This document shows, piece by piece, positions 43,075 to 51,228 of a stretch of DNA of 59,525 bases (positions are counted from its first letter, which is position 1; every line of letters starts with the position of its first letter). A program made the position numbers and the translations under genes. The notes beneath the pieces are model-generated. The model did no database searches. It saw only the letters and a program-made list of their open reading frames with translations, and had not been told where the DNA came from. Source of the stretch: JACMMS01 sp043772865 (GTDB taxonomy: Bacteria; Pseudomonadota; Gammaproteobacteria; Burkholderiales; Methylophilaceae); the NCBI GenBank assembly GCA_043772865.1, contig JAYVFU010000010.1, positions 1-59,525 of the forward strand. The letters are read 5' to 3'.

Positions 43075-43752
43075 ATGCGATATCAATTGGATATTTTTCT
43101 AGCTTCATTAAATGAGTTTTGGCTACAGCTGATTAATTTTATGCCTAAATTATTAGCTGCAATCGTTATTATATTTTTTGGCTGGTTATTGGCTATGTTA
43201 GCCAGAGCAGCCGTTAGACGGATTTTACAACTCACGCATTTTGACAAACTGACGCAAAAATCAGGTTTAGAAGCGTTTATGAGTAGTGGTAATATTCAAC
43301 TCACTTTATGCGATATTGTGAGCCATGTAGTGTATTGGCTAGTGATAGTGTTGTTTATTATTACAGGCGCTGATACCTTAGGCTTGACTGGCGTTGCTGA
43401 TTTATTCCATCAATTAGCTAACTATTTGCCACATATTATTTTGGCTATATTAATCATGGTTTTTGGTACTTTGCTAGCGCGATTTGTGAATAAACTAGTC
43501 TTTGCTTGGCTTTATAGTCTTAAGATAGCCAATGCCTTGGTCATCAGCACATCAGCTGAATATTGCATCCAAATTTTGGCGATATTTGTAGCGTTAGAGC
43601 AACTGGGTTTTGGTATGCAACTCATTTACTTACTCTTTTTAATTATTTTTGGTTCTATTTTCTTAGCGCTGGCCCTTGCATTTGGCTTGGGTGGCAGAGA
43701 GTGGGCGGCTAAAGTCATACAAGACGCAACTGCCAACAAAGCTAAAAAGTAA
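43075..43752 (+). CDS. MscS-related membrane protein without the MscS beta domain
   Basis: Probably a small membrane channel or accessory protein; function unproven. 225 residues with five or so hydrophobic helices (about 22-44, 83-103, 116-142, 152-176, 183-205) and two copies of the conserved transmembrane-helix motif found in MscS-like proteins: PKLLAAIVIIFFGWLLAML and PHIILAILIMVFGTLLARF. GLGGREWAAKVI near the end matches MscS-related proteins, but no cytoplasmic beta-barrel vestibule follows. Good Shine-Dalgarno (AGGAGAG). Confidence 0.75.
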   Translation: MRYQLDIFLASLNEFWLQLINFMPKLLAAIVIIFFGWLLAMLARAAVRRILQLTHFDKLTQKSGLEAFMSSGNIQLTLCDIVSHVVYWLVIVLFIITGADTLGLTGVADLFHQLANYLPHIILAILIMVFGTLLARFVNKLVFAWLYSLKIANALVISTSAEYCIQILAIFVALEQLGFGMQLIYLLFLIIFGSIFLALALAFGLGGREWAAKVIQDATANKAKK

Positions 43753-43785
43753 TCGTCCAAAGTGTTCATCATTAGCCGTTAAATA

Positions 43786-44589
43786 CTAACTGCGTACTAA
43801 ATGCTGTTGGCGGCGGCTAATGATAATAGTATCTGGAATTTCTTTAAGCAACGCCACCCAATGCATTTCACCACTAGTTACATCATGCTCGCCATATACC
43901 GGGTTGGGCGTTGTATTTACACGTTTTTCATAGCCCGTAATATAGACCTTTGCCACTAGGCAGTTGCGGTGTAGCCTTATAAATTGCTCACCTAAGCCAG
44001 TTTCAGCAAACTCGCTTTCTAATGTGGTGAGCGATTCTTCAATCAGATATTCTTGTGTGGATGTGCGTACGGTCACGTATTTAAGCTCTGCTCTTAAATA
44101 AATAACATCACTTATTGGCACCAATATAATGCGACCGCGCTCGTTAATACTGAAATGGCTACGCGCTTTTCTTAGTGGCTTCATAGCCTCTAGTTGATTA
44201 ACCTTAAGCATGCCCTGAAAAGACCGTGTTTTATCTATGGCCGTTTGTAAGCGTTCTACACGAATAGGTTTGAGGAGATAATCTATTGCATTCAGCTCAA
44301 ATGCCTGTAACGCGTGGTTGTCATAAGCGGTGGTAAAAATAATATGCGGTTTAATGCTAAGTTTCTGTAAATGCGTTGCGGCTTCTATGCCATCCATCAC
44401 GGGCATTCTGATATCCAACAGCAGCAAATGCGGCAGGGTATCATTAGCAATGGTAATGGCCTCCAAGCCATTTTTGGCTTCACCCACTAAAGTTACCTGC
44501 TCGATATCGCTTAGTAAATCTTTTAGGCGATTACGTGCTGGGGCTTCGTCATCGGCTATGGCAATTTTTAATAATGAGTGATTATGCAT
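43786..44589 (-). CDS. algR: LytTR-type response regulator, AlgR-like
   Basis: DNA-binding response regulator. 267 residues: receiver domain with DDE at 13-15, phosphoryl acceptor D59 (LLDIRMP), and T/K switch residues FTTAYDN and YLLKPIR; C-terminal LytTR domain with GRIILVPISDVIYLRAELKYV and HRNCLV. It overlaps the sensor kinase gene by eight bases. The argH-kinase-regulator-hemC neighbourhood is the AlgZ/AlgR arrangement of beta- and gammaproteobacteria; targets here are unknown. Confidence 0.9.
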   Translation of the reverse strand: MHNHSLLKIAIADDEAPARNRLKDLLSDIEQVTLVGEAKNGLEAITIANDTLPHLLLLDIRMPVMDGIEAATHLQKLSIKPHIIFTTAYDNHALQAFELNAIDYLLKPIRVERLQTAIDKTRSFQGMLKVNQLEAMKPLRKARSHFSINERGRIILVPISDVIYLRAELKYVTVRTSTQEYLIEESLTTLESEFAETGLGEQFIRLHRNCLVAKVYITGYEKRVNTTPNPVYGEHDVTSGEMHWVALLKEIPDTIIISRRQQHLVRS

Positions 44590-45583
44590 GTGCGGTTTTT
44601 AAATGTGGAATCACAATATGGACTTCATACCGACCATTTTTAGAGACTGAAGTTAAGCGTGCTTCCAAATCATAATGCAGCAATAAGCGTTCTTTTATAT
44701 TTACCAGCGCCATTTTATTACCACTATGTTGGTTGTGGCTAATAGCGTAAGGGTTACTGATTAAAATATGAATTTCTTTAGCGAGCGATTTTACATTAAT
44801 GATAATTTCGCCGCCATCTGGTAATGGCTCAATACCATGATATACCGCATTTTCTAGCAAAGGCTGTAATACTAACGGCGGTATTAAGGCGTCTGGTGGC
44901 ATATTGTCAATTTGCCATGTCATGTTGAGTCGTTCTTCTAGGCGTAGTTTTTCGAGTGCTAAATATTGCCGGCATAAGGCAATTTCTTGGGCTAGCGGTA
45001 CCAAGACACGATTGTCAGCCATCAATACACGAAACAAATCCGCCATATCCTCTAATGCGGTTTCTGCACGCTTTGGCTGGGTGCGTATAAGTGATAACAC
45101 GGCATTGATGCAATTAAATAAAAAATGGGGGCGAATACGTGCCTGCAAAGCCTGTAAACGTGCTTCTGCCACGGCAGGAGAATAAGCCCGCTGCTGCAGA
45201 TTAAAATAATACAACACGATGATAGATATTATTAAAGTAAGCAATACTGGACGAAACTTAGACTGTATGGGATCTAGTATTAATAAATCACTCGTTTGGT
45301 TTAAAAATAATAAAGTAATTAACGGTAACATAGCCAAAATAATCCCACACGCGGCCAAGTAGGGGAGTTTGTTTAAGACACGTTGAGCTGCATAAAGTAA
45401 TAACATACTACAGATAAGAATAGGTAAGACAAACGCCAGTAACGTAGTGAGTGATAACAAAAATCCGCTTAAACCACTAGAAAGCAAAATGGCAGCTAAC
45501 GTGGTGATGCCATTGACGATAATGAGTAGGCGTAAATTCACGCCTAAGTTTCTAAAATTGGGAATGCGGCTACTTTTTCTCAT
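44582..45583 (-). CDS. algZ: LytS/AlgZ-family sensor histidine kinase
   Basis: Partner of the LytTR regulator. 333 residues: four or so membrane helices in the first 130 residues and a short cytoplasmic kinase of the His_kinase (LytS) type with the phospho-acceptor in RIRPHFLFNCINAVLSLI and the N box VLQPLLENAVYHGIEPLPDGG. No extracytoplasmic sensor domain beyond short loops, so the membrane domain itself probably senses. Divergent from argH across a repeat-bearing gap. Confidence 0.92.
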   Translation of the reverse strand: MRKSSRIPNFRNLGVNLRLLIIVNGITTLAAILLSSGLSGFLLSLTTLLAFVLPILICSMLLLYAAQRVLNKLPYLAACGIILAMLPLITLLFLNQTSDLLILDPIQSKFRPVLLTLIISIIVLYYFNLQQRAYSPAVAEARLQALQARIRPHFLFNCINAVLSLIRTQPKRAETALEDMADLFRVLMADNRVLVPLAQEIALCRQYLALEKLRLEERLNMTWQIDNMPPDALIPPLVLQPLLENAVYHGIEPLPDGGEIIINVKSLAKEIHILISNPYAISHNQHSGNKMALVNIKERLLLHYDLEARLTSVSKNGRYEVHIVIPHLKTAHA

Positions 45584-45908
45584 AGGTATTAGCTCATCAC
45601 ATTAGCTACCATTTTATACAGGGTAGGAGCGACGCCCCATCGCGAATGCGATATTTCAAGCGCTGCTGAGGGGCTAAAGCCCCACCTGCTGGAAAGGACA
45701 TTCGGCACGGGGCGTAGCTCCTACAAGTTTTATCGCGCAGATTATAAAAATTTTAACGGTACCATAAGCTAAAAGACATTTTACAAATGGATAGTTAAAT
45801 TTTGTTTTAGTCGTATGACGTTTTATACTTGCACTATTCTTATCAGTAAACGTAAGTGTATCAAAAACAATTCACTATAAAACCAAATCGCGAAAAGTAG
45901 CGCAGGCC
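45584..45908. other. 325-base divergent gap between algZ and argH
   Basis: Contains the REP-like element (45623-45724). The remaining 180 bases next to argH are AT-rich with no gene; the argH promoter must lie there but no strong hexamer pair is evident. Confidence 0.6.
45623..45724. repeat. REPIN-like palindromic element
   Basis: Outer inverted repeats GTAGGAGCGACGCCCC (45623-45638) and GGGGCGTAGCTCCTAC (45709-45724) match as complements at 15 of 16 positions. Inside is a short hairpin GGGGCTAAAGCCCC (45670-45683) and ATCGCGAATGCGAT. The GTAGGAGC end and GC-rich stem resemble REP sequences mobilised by RAYT transposases, paired head to head as a REPIN. About 102 bp. It is markedly richer in GC than its surroundings. 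No RAYT gene is in the window. Confidence 0.75.
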
Positions 45909-47321
45909 ATGACCCTAGATAATACAAAAAACACCAATAATTCATTAAATAAAAAGGCCGAAGCTTGGTCAGGCCGCTTTAATGAGCCCGTTGCCGAGCT
46001 GGTTAAACGCTATACGGCATCGGTTGATTTTGATAAACGCTTAGCTGAGTTTGATATCCAGGGTTCTATTGCCCACGCTCAAATGCTGGGTGCGCAGGGC
46101 ATTATTGCCGCAAAAGATGTGAGTGCGATTGAACAGGGTTTGGGCGAGATTCTTGAAGAAATTAAAGCGGGAAAATTTGAATGGTTACTCGATTTAGAGG
46201 ATGTACACCTCAACATTGAAAAGCGCTTAACCGATAAAATTGGTGATGCAGGTAAGCGCTTGCATACAGGCCGTAGCCGTAACGACCAAGTCGCTACCGA
46301 TGTGCGTTTATGGTTGCGTGCTACAACAGATGACATGATTGCTGGTATCCGCAAGTTACAAACTTCTATTTTAGATTTAGCCGAAACGCATGTTGACACC
46401 ATCATGCCAGGCTTTACGCATTTGCAAGTGGCACAACCTGTCACGTTTGGTCATCATCTAATGGCATATTTTGAAATGCTGCAACGCGATGCTGCAAGGT
46501 TTGCAGATTGTCGCAAACGTATTAACCGTTTGCCATTGGGTGCTGCAGCACTTGCGGGTACAAGCTACCCGATTGATCGTGAAATGGTAGCTAAAAGTTT
46601 GGGTTTTGATGGTGTATGCGAAAACTCACTCGATGCCGTTTCTGATAGAGATTTTGCGATTGAATTTACTTTTGCTAGTAGCTTGGTCATGACGCATCTA
46701 TCGCGTTTTTCTGAGGAGTTGATTTTATGGTCATCGCCACGTTACGCTTTTATTGATATTGCAGATAGGTTTTGTACAGGCTCTAGTATTATGCCGCAGA
46801 AAAAAAACCCAGATGTGCCAGAGTTAGTGCGTGGTAAAACGGGTCGTGTCACTGGGCATTTAGTGGCATTGCTCACGCTGATGAAAGCGCAGCCACTGGC
46901 TTACAATAAAGATAACCAAGAAGATAAAGAACCACTATTTGATACTGCAGATACGCTTTTAGTTACGCTAGAAATTTATGCTGATATGTTGCGTGGCATT
47001 ACGGTTAAAAAAGATAATATGCGCCAAGCGGCAGCGGAGGGCTTTGCAACGGCTACGGATTTAGCGGATTATCTAGTCAAAAAAGGCTTGGCTTTCCGTG
47101 ATGCGCATGAGGCGGTAGCATTAGCGGTGCGTTATGCGGTAGATAAAGGCTGCGATTTAAGTGATTTAAGCTTGGCTGAATTACAAAAGTTCAACCCGAT
47201 GATTGATGCTGGCGTGTATGCAGTTTTAACGTTAGAAGGTTCGCTTGCAAGTCGTAACCATATTGGTGGTACGGCACCTAATCAAGTCAAAGCGGCAATT
47301 GCCCGAGCGAGAAATAAATAA
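45909..47321 (+). CDS. argH: Argininosuccinate lyase
   Basis: Last step of arginine synthesis: splits argininosuccinate to arginine and fumarate. 470 residues. The superfamily signature TGSSIMPQKKNPD with the catalytic serine is present, as are EDVHLNIEKRL, GRSRNDQVATD and THLQVAQPVTFGHH (catalytic histidine). The first ten residues are Asn/Thr-rich and outside the conserved part. Complete. Convergent with the GGDEF-EAL gene with 52 bases between. Confidence 0.97.
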   Translation: MTLDNTKNTNNSLNKKAEAWSGRFNEPVAELVKRYTASVDFDKRLAEFDIQGSIAHAQMLGAQGIIAAKDVSAIEQGLGEILEEIKAGKFEWLLDLEDVHLNIEKRLTDKIGDAGKRLHTGRSRNDQVATDVRLWLRATTDDMIAGIRKLQTSILDLAETHVDTIMPGFTHLQVAQPVTFGHHLMAYFEMLQRDAARFADCRKRINRLPLGAAALAGTSYPIDREMVAKSLGFDGVCENSLDAVSDRDFAIEFTFASSLVMTHLSRFSEELILWSSPRYAFIDIADRFCTGSSIMPQKKNPDVPELVRGKTGRVTGHLVALLTLMKAQPLAYNKDNQEDKEPLFDTADTLLVTLEIYADMLRGITVKKDNMRQAAAEGFATATDLADYLVKKGLAFRDAHEAVALAVRYAVDKGCDLSDLSLAELQKFNPMIDAGVYAVLTLEGSLASRNHIGGTAPNQVKAAIARARNK

Positions 47322-47373
47322 TCTAGCTGTGAGCCCTTTGTTGAATAAATATTATTGATCAACCTGCAAGTTA

Positions 47374-49773
47374 TCAATTGGTTTTATTAGAGTTTGAAAA
47401 TAGCTTTTCAAACTCTTCTGCCGTAACAGGTTTAGAAAACAAATACCCTTGCGCATAATCGCAGCCTGCAGCAACTAGTAAATCACGCTGTTCTATCGTT
47501 TCTACTCCCTCTGCAATCACTTGGATGCCAAGCTTGTGCGCCATTACAATCATTGCTTCACATAAAGCTAAATCATTTGACCCTAATGCCAAATGACTGA
47601 CGAATGATTGATCGATTTTAATAAAATCTATCTGAAACTTTTTTAGATACGATAACGAGGAATAACCAGTGCCAAAGTCATCGATAGCAATCATAAAACC
47701 TGATTGGCGCAAGTCTAGTAGTTGCTCAATGACATGTTCTGATGTACCTAATAATAAGCTTTCTGTAATTTCTATGACAATACTTTCACCAGGCAAACTA
47801 AGAGTTTGTAAATGTTCAAACCACGAAGCATGCATGGTGCTAAGGTTGTAAAACTGTATGGGTGATTTGTTTACGCTGATTTGAAATTCTGGGTGGTAGT
47901 TAAGACGCCACTTCGCCACTTGTAATGCGGCCTGCTGAAACACCCAATCGCCAATACCCACTACCAAGCCAGTTTCTTCCGCTATTGGTATAAATTCAAT
48001 AGGATCTATTAAGCCTTTAATTGGATGATGCCAGCGGATTAAAGCCTCTGCTTTTAAAATAGATAAATCATGCAAATTAATAATTGGCTGATACAGCACA
48101 AGAAACTGCTGATTAGCGACTGCTGAGCGTAAATCTAAACTCAAACGCACCCTAGCATTTGCCGCCGTTTGCATGGCTGGCGTAAAGTACCTAAAGCGGT
48201 TGCGACCTTGATTTTTAGCTTCATACATCGCTTGATCAGCATTTTTTAACAGCTCATCAATGGTTTTTGCATCATCTGGGTAAAGGGTAATGCCTATACT
48301 TGCAGAAATATAGACCATCTCATCATCAAGTTTAAATGGTTCAGATAGCCTTTGTAGTATTTTCTCAGCTAACCTTTCAATCACACCATTATCTTCAATA
48401 GAAGATAATATTAATGTAAATTCATCCCCGCCTAACCTGGCTAAAGTATCGGCTTCCCGTATGCAACGATTAAGCCGCCATGCCACTTCTTTTAATAGTA
48501 GATCACCTTTGTCATGACCTAAAGTATCGTTCACTTCTTTAAAGTGATCTAGATCTAACAACATAACAGCAATAGGTTGCTCAGCACGCTGCGCCTTTTT
48601 TATTTCTTGTGTTAGGCGATCATAAAAAAGTACTCTATTTGGTAAACCTGTAGTTATATCGTAATGCGCTAAATGCAGAAGTTTTTCTGCAGTTTTTTTA
48701 CGATTGGTGATATCTCTAATAAATGCGCAAAACTCGCACTCATTCCCATAACGATGTTGAGATATAGTGAGCTCAACTGGAAATTCTGCTCCATCACGCT
48801 TTAATGCCATAATATCTATGCGTGTGTTCATAATTGATGACACACCAGTACGTAAAAAGTGCTTCATACCTTCTACATGCGCTTCACGATATTGAACAGG
48901 AATAATCATATTGTGCATGGGTTGTCCCATGACTTCATCTTTTGACCAACCAAATAAATTAATTGCTTGACCACTCCATCCTGTAATTAATCCATCAACA
49001 TTCATTTGTATGACTGCATCCATGGATGTGTCTAGAATGCCTCTAAGCTTGGTTTCATTTTGAATAAGTTGGAAGATTGATTGTTCATGTTTTAATACTG
49101 ATCGCCGTGTGAATAAAATACCTAATATGATGAGTAATAGCGTAATTAGTATTTGACTGGTATTAATAATAAAGTAGCTGGTACGTGATACTTCACCTAA
49201 TTTGCTAGAAAATGCCATTTCTAGTGGTGTTAGTTGATGATTAATGACATCAATTCTTTCAATTAGGGTATCAATTAAGGGGTCATCTGTTTGCCCTTTT
49301 GTAATTAACGCGTGTAGTTGTTCGCCAATGGATTTTAGCTGTGCGACATAACCATCACCTACTGTCCATAGAGCGATAGACTCTTCCATCAGGCGAGTGT
49401 GCTGAAAATTTAGAAACAATTGCACCATCCCATCGAAGTCATCAGGGTGGTTATTCGCTTTCATAAAGTTAAGTCTAGCGGATTCTAAATCGGGCTTATC
49501 TTGTTGTATTGCAACCCTTGCAGCCTTGCTAGCCATTGTAATGGTTATGGCTAGCTTAAATTTTTCGTAATCTGCTTCTGCATGTGATGTTGAATATCGA
49601 GTTAAATAATAGACTGCATCTTTTTGAGCTTTTGACCAAATACTTTCGCCAACCACGTAAGCACGCACAGCCGTTAGTGTGCTCATGAACAAGTGGTTAG
49701 TAATCAACAAAAGACCTACAATCAAAATGAAAGGCCAGATAATGCGGATTAAATGTTTATTCGCTGAAGTAAT
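47374..49773 (-). CDS. Membrane PAS-GGDEF-EAL protein, start codon unusual
   Basis: Cyclic di-GMP turnover protein. Order: N-terminal membrane helix, periplasmic helical sensor domain (about 30-205), second helix (about 208-225), PAS domain, GGDEF with RxxD inhibitory site (READTLARLGGDEF), and EAL with KAEALIRWHHP and DDFGTGYSSLSYL. Both catalytic motifs are intact. The first ATG/GTG/TTG (49723-49725) lies inside the membrane helix. In frame further up, AGGG and six bases precede ATT at 49771-49773, giving a normal N-terminus (TSANKHLIRIIWPFILIVG) before the helix. I place the start there; the frame is closed by a stop at 49822-49824. Confidence 0.85.
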   Translation of the reverse strand: MTSANKHLIRIIWPFILIVGLLLITNHLFMSTLTAVRAYVVGESIWSKAQKDAVYYLTRYSTSHAEADYEKFKLAITITMASKAARVAIQQDKPDLESARLNFMKANNHPDDFDGMVQLFLNFQHTRLMEESIALWTVGDGYVAQLKSIGEQLHALITKGQTDDPLIDTLIERIDVINHQLTPLEMAFSSKLGEVSRTSYFIINTSQILITLLLIILGILFTRRSVLKHEQSIFQLIQNETKLRGILDTSMDAVIQMNVDGLITGWSGQAINLFGWSKDEVMGQPMHNMIIPVQYREAHVEGMKHFLRTGVSSIMNTRIDIMALKRDGAEFPVELTISQHRYGNECEFCAFIRDITNRKKTAEKLLHLAHYDITTGLPNRVLFYDRLTQEIKKAQRAEQPIAVMLLDLDHFKEVNDTLGHDKGDLLLKEVAWRLNRCIREADTLARLGGDEFTLILSSIEDNGVIERLAEKILQRLSEPFKLDDEMVYISASIGITLYPDDAKTIDELLKNADQAMYEAKNQGRNRFRYFTPAMQTAANARVRLSLDLRSAVANQQFLVLYQPIINLHDLSILKAEALIRWHHPIKGLIDPIEFIPIAEETGLVVGIGDWVFQQAALQVAKWRLNYHPEFQISVNKSPIQFYNLSTMHASWFEHLQTLSLPGESIVIEITESLLLGTSEHVIEQLLDLRQSGFMIAIDDFGTGYSSLSYLKKFQIDFIKIDQSFVSHLALGSNDLALCEAMIVMAHKLGIQVIAEGVETIEQRDLLVAAGCDYAQGYLFSKPVTAEEFEKLFSNSNKTN

Positions 49774-49896
49774 TTTTAACCCTTTAACGCATGAATTTAG
49801 CTTGATAAACTCATGAAATGCTTAATTTACTATAGCGGTAATATGAGTTATCGGCTTTTTTGTTATTTCCTTAACTAAGTTCATTCATAGTAAATC

Positions 49897-51189
49897 TTAT
49901 TTGGCTTTAATACCCAACTGCTTTAGTTTTCTGTATAAATGGGTACGCTCTAAACCAGACAACTCAGCTAATTTACTCATATTATTACCTGCTGCTTCTA
50001 AGTGATGTTTAAAGTAAGTACGCTCAAAATCATCACGCGCTTCCCGCAAGGGCTGATTTAAATGAACTTGCCCACTGTTTTTATCTTGCTGCTGGTTAGC
50101 TTCGGGTGCGAACTCGTTCTTATTTAGTACAGTGTCAGCAAATTGCTCGATAACGCGGTTAACGTCATCTAACATAATCTTTTCACCCAAACTCGTTTGC
50201 ATTAAATTACGTACTACTGATTCTAATTGTGCTAAATCACCCGGCCAATTGGCGTTTCTCAAGCCGTTTAGTGCCGCTATGTCAAAAGCCTTATAGGGCG
50301 CCTCGGTAGTTTCTGTTATTAATGTTGCCATGGCATTAGTTAAGTCGGGAATATCTTCTCTATGGTCTTGCAGTGCAGGCACGCGGAGTGAGGTGTTGGA
50401 TAGCGTTTGGAGTAGCGCATGTTCAAACTGACCGTTTTCTACCATTTGCGGTAAGGCATGAGAAGTTGCGCACACAACCCGCACATTATATTTTTCGGCT
50501 TTGGTCACTAAAAGTAACAAGCCTTTTTGTTGAGTTTTAGTTAAATCAGCAACTTCTGCAAGGTAAAAAACACCTTCACGCGTTTGCTCCAGTAAATCCA
50601 TAGGCTCAGTGGCAAGTTTTTCAAGGTCTTCTAATTTAAGCCATGGCGTACCAGTAGAACGTAAAAATTGTGCACATAATTCTGCACCACCGCCTTTATT
50701 ACCAATGAGCAATAATGCGGTTTTAGTGAGAGATATTTGCTCTAAACGTTTTTTAAGCGCTTCAATCACTGTGCTAGAGCCTAAGCTAGCTAAGTTAACA
50801 TCAGATTTTGGTAGGCTTTCGCTATGTTTTAATGCGGCACCCACTGTAGTGAGTAGTTTTTGCAAGGCGATTGGTTTTTCTAAAAAATCGAATGCGCCTA
50901 TGCGCGTGGCTTCAACGGCAGTATCAATGGTGCCATGACCAGACATCATGACAACGGGCATAGTGAGCAAACCAGCATTATTCCATTCTTTAAGTAAGCT
51001 AATACCATCGCAATCTGGCATCCAGATATCTAGTAGCACTAAGTCAGGTCGTTGTTTTTGGCGTAATTCGCGTGCTTGAGCCGCATTTTCGGCCAGGCTC
51101 ACATGGTAACCTTCATCCAATAAAATATCACGCAATAATTCGCGTATGCCAATTTCATCATCAACTATCAATACATGTCTAACCGCCAT
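49897..51189 (-). CDS. NtrX-like response regulator with eroded AAA+ domain
   Basis: 430 residues: receiver with DDE near 10-12, D54 (LLDIWMP) and K105; a central region aligned with the sigma-54-activator ATPase; and a C-terminal Fis-type HTH (NNMSKLAELSGLERTHLYRKL). The ATPase lacks key parts: the Walker A position reads GNKGGGAE (163-170) without the lysine, no GAFTGA loop follows, and the Walker B place reads EGVFYLAEVADL. It therefore probably does not activate sigma-54 polymerase and works as a simple DNA-binding regulator. Stop-to-start gap to the kinase gene 39 bases. Confidence 0.88.
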   Translation of the reverse strand: MAVRHVLIVDDEIGIRELLRDILLDEGYHVSLAENAAQARELRQKQRPDLVLLDIWMPDCDGISLLKEWNNAGLLTMPVVMMSGHGTIDTAVEATRIGAFDFLEKPIALQKLLTTVGAALKHSESLPKSDVNLASLGSSTVIEALKKRLEQISLTKTALLLIGNKGGGAELCAQFLRSTGTPWLKLEDLEKLATEPMDLLEQTREGVFYLAEVADLTKTQQKGLLLLVTKAEKYNVRVVCATSHALPQMVENGQFEHALLQTLSNTSLRVPALQDHREDIPDLTNAMATLITETTEAPYKAFDIAALNGLRNANWPGDLAQLESVVRNLMQTSLGEKIMLDDVNRVIEQFADTVLNKNEFAPEANQQQDKNSGQVHLNQPLREARDDFERTYFKHHLEAAGNNMSKLAELSGLERTHLYRKLKQLGIKAK

Positions 51190-51228
51190 TGGTTCTACTC
51201 CCAGACCCTAAATTTGCAACACATTTTA

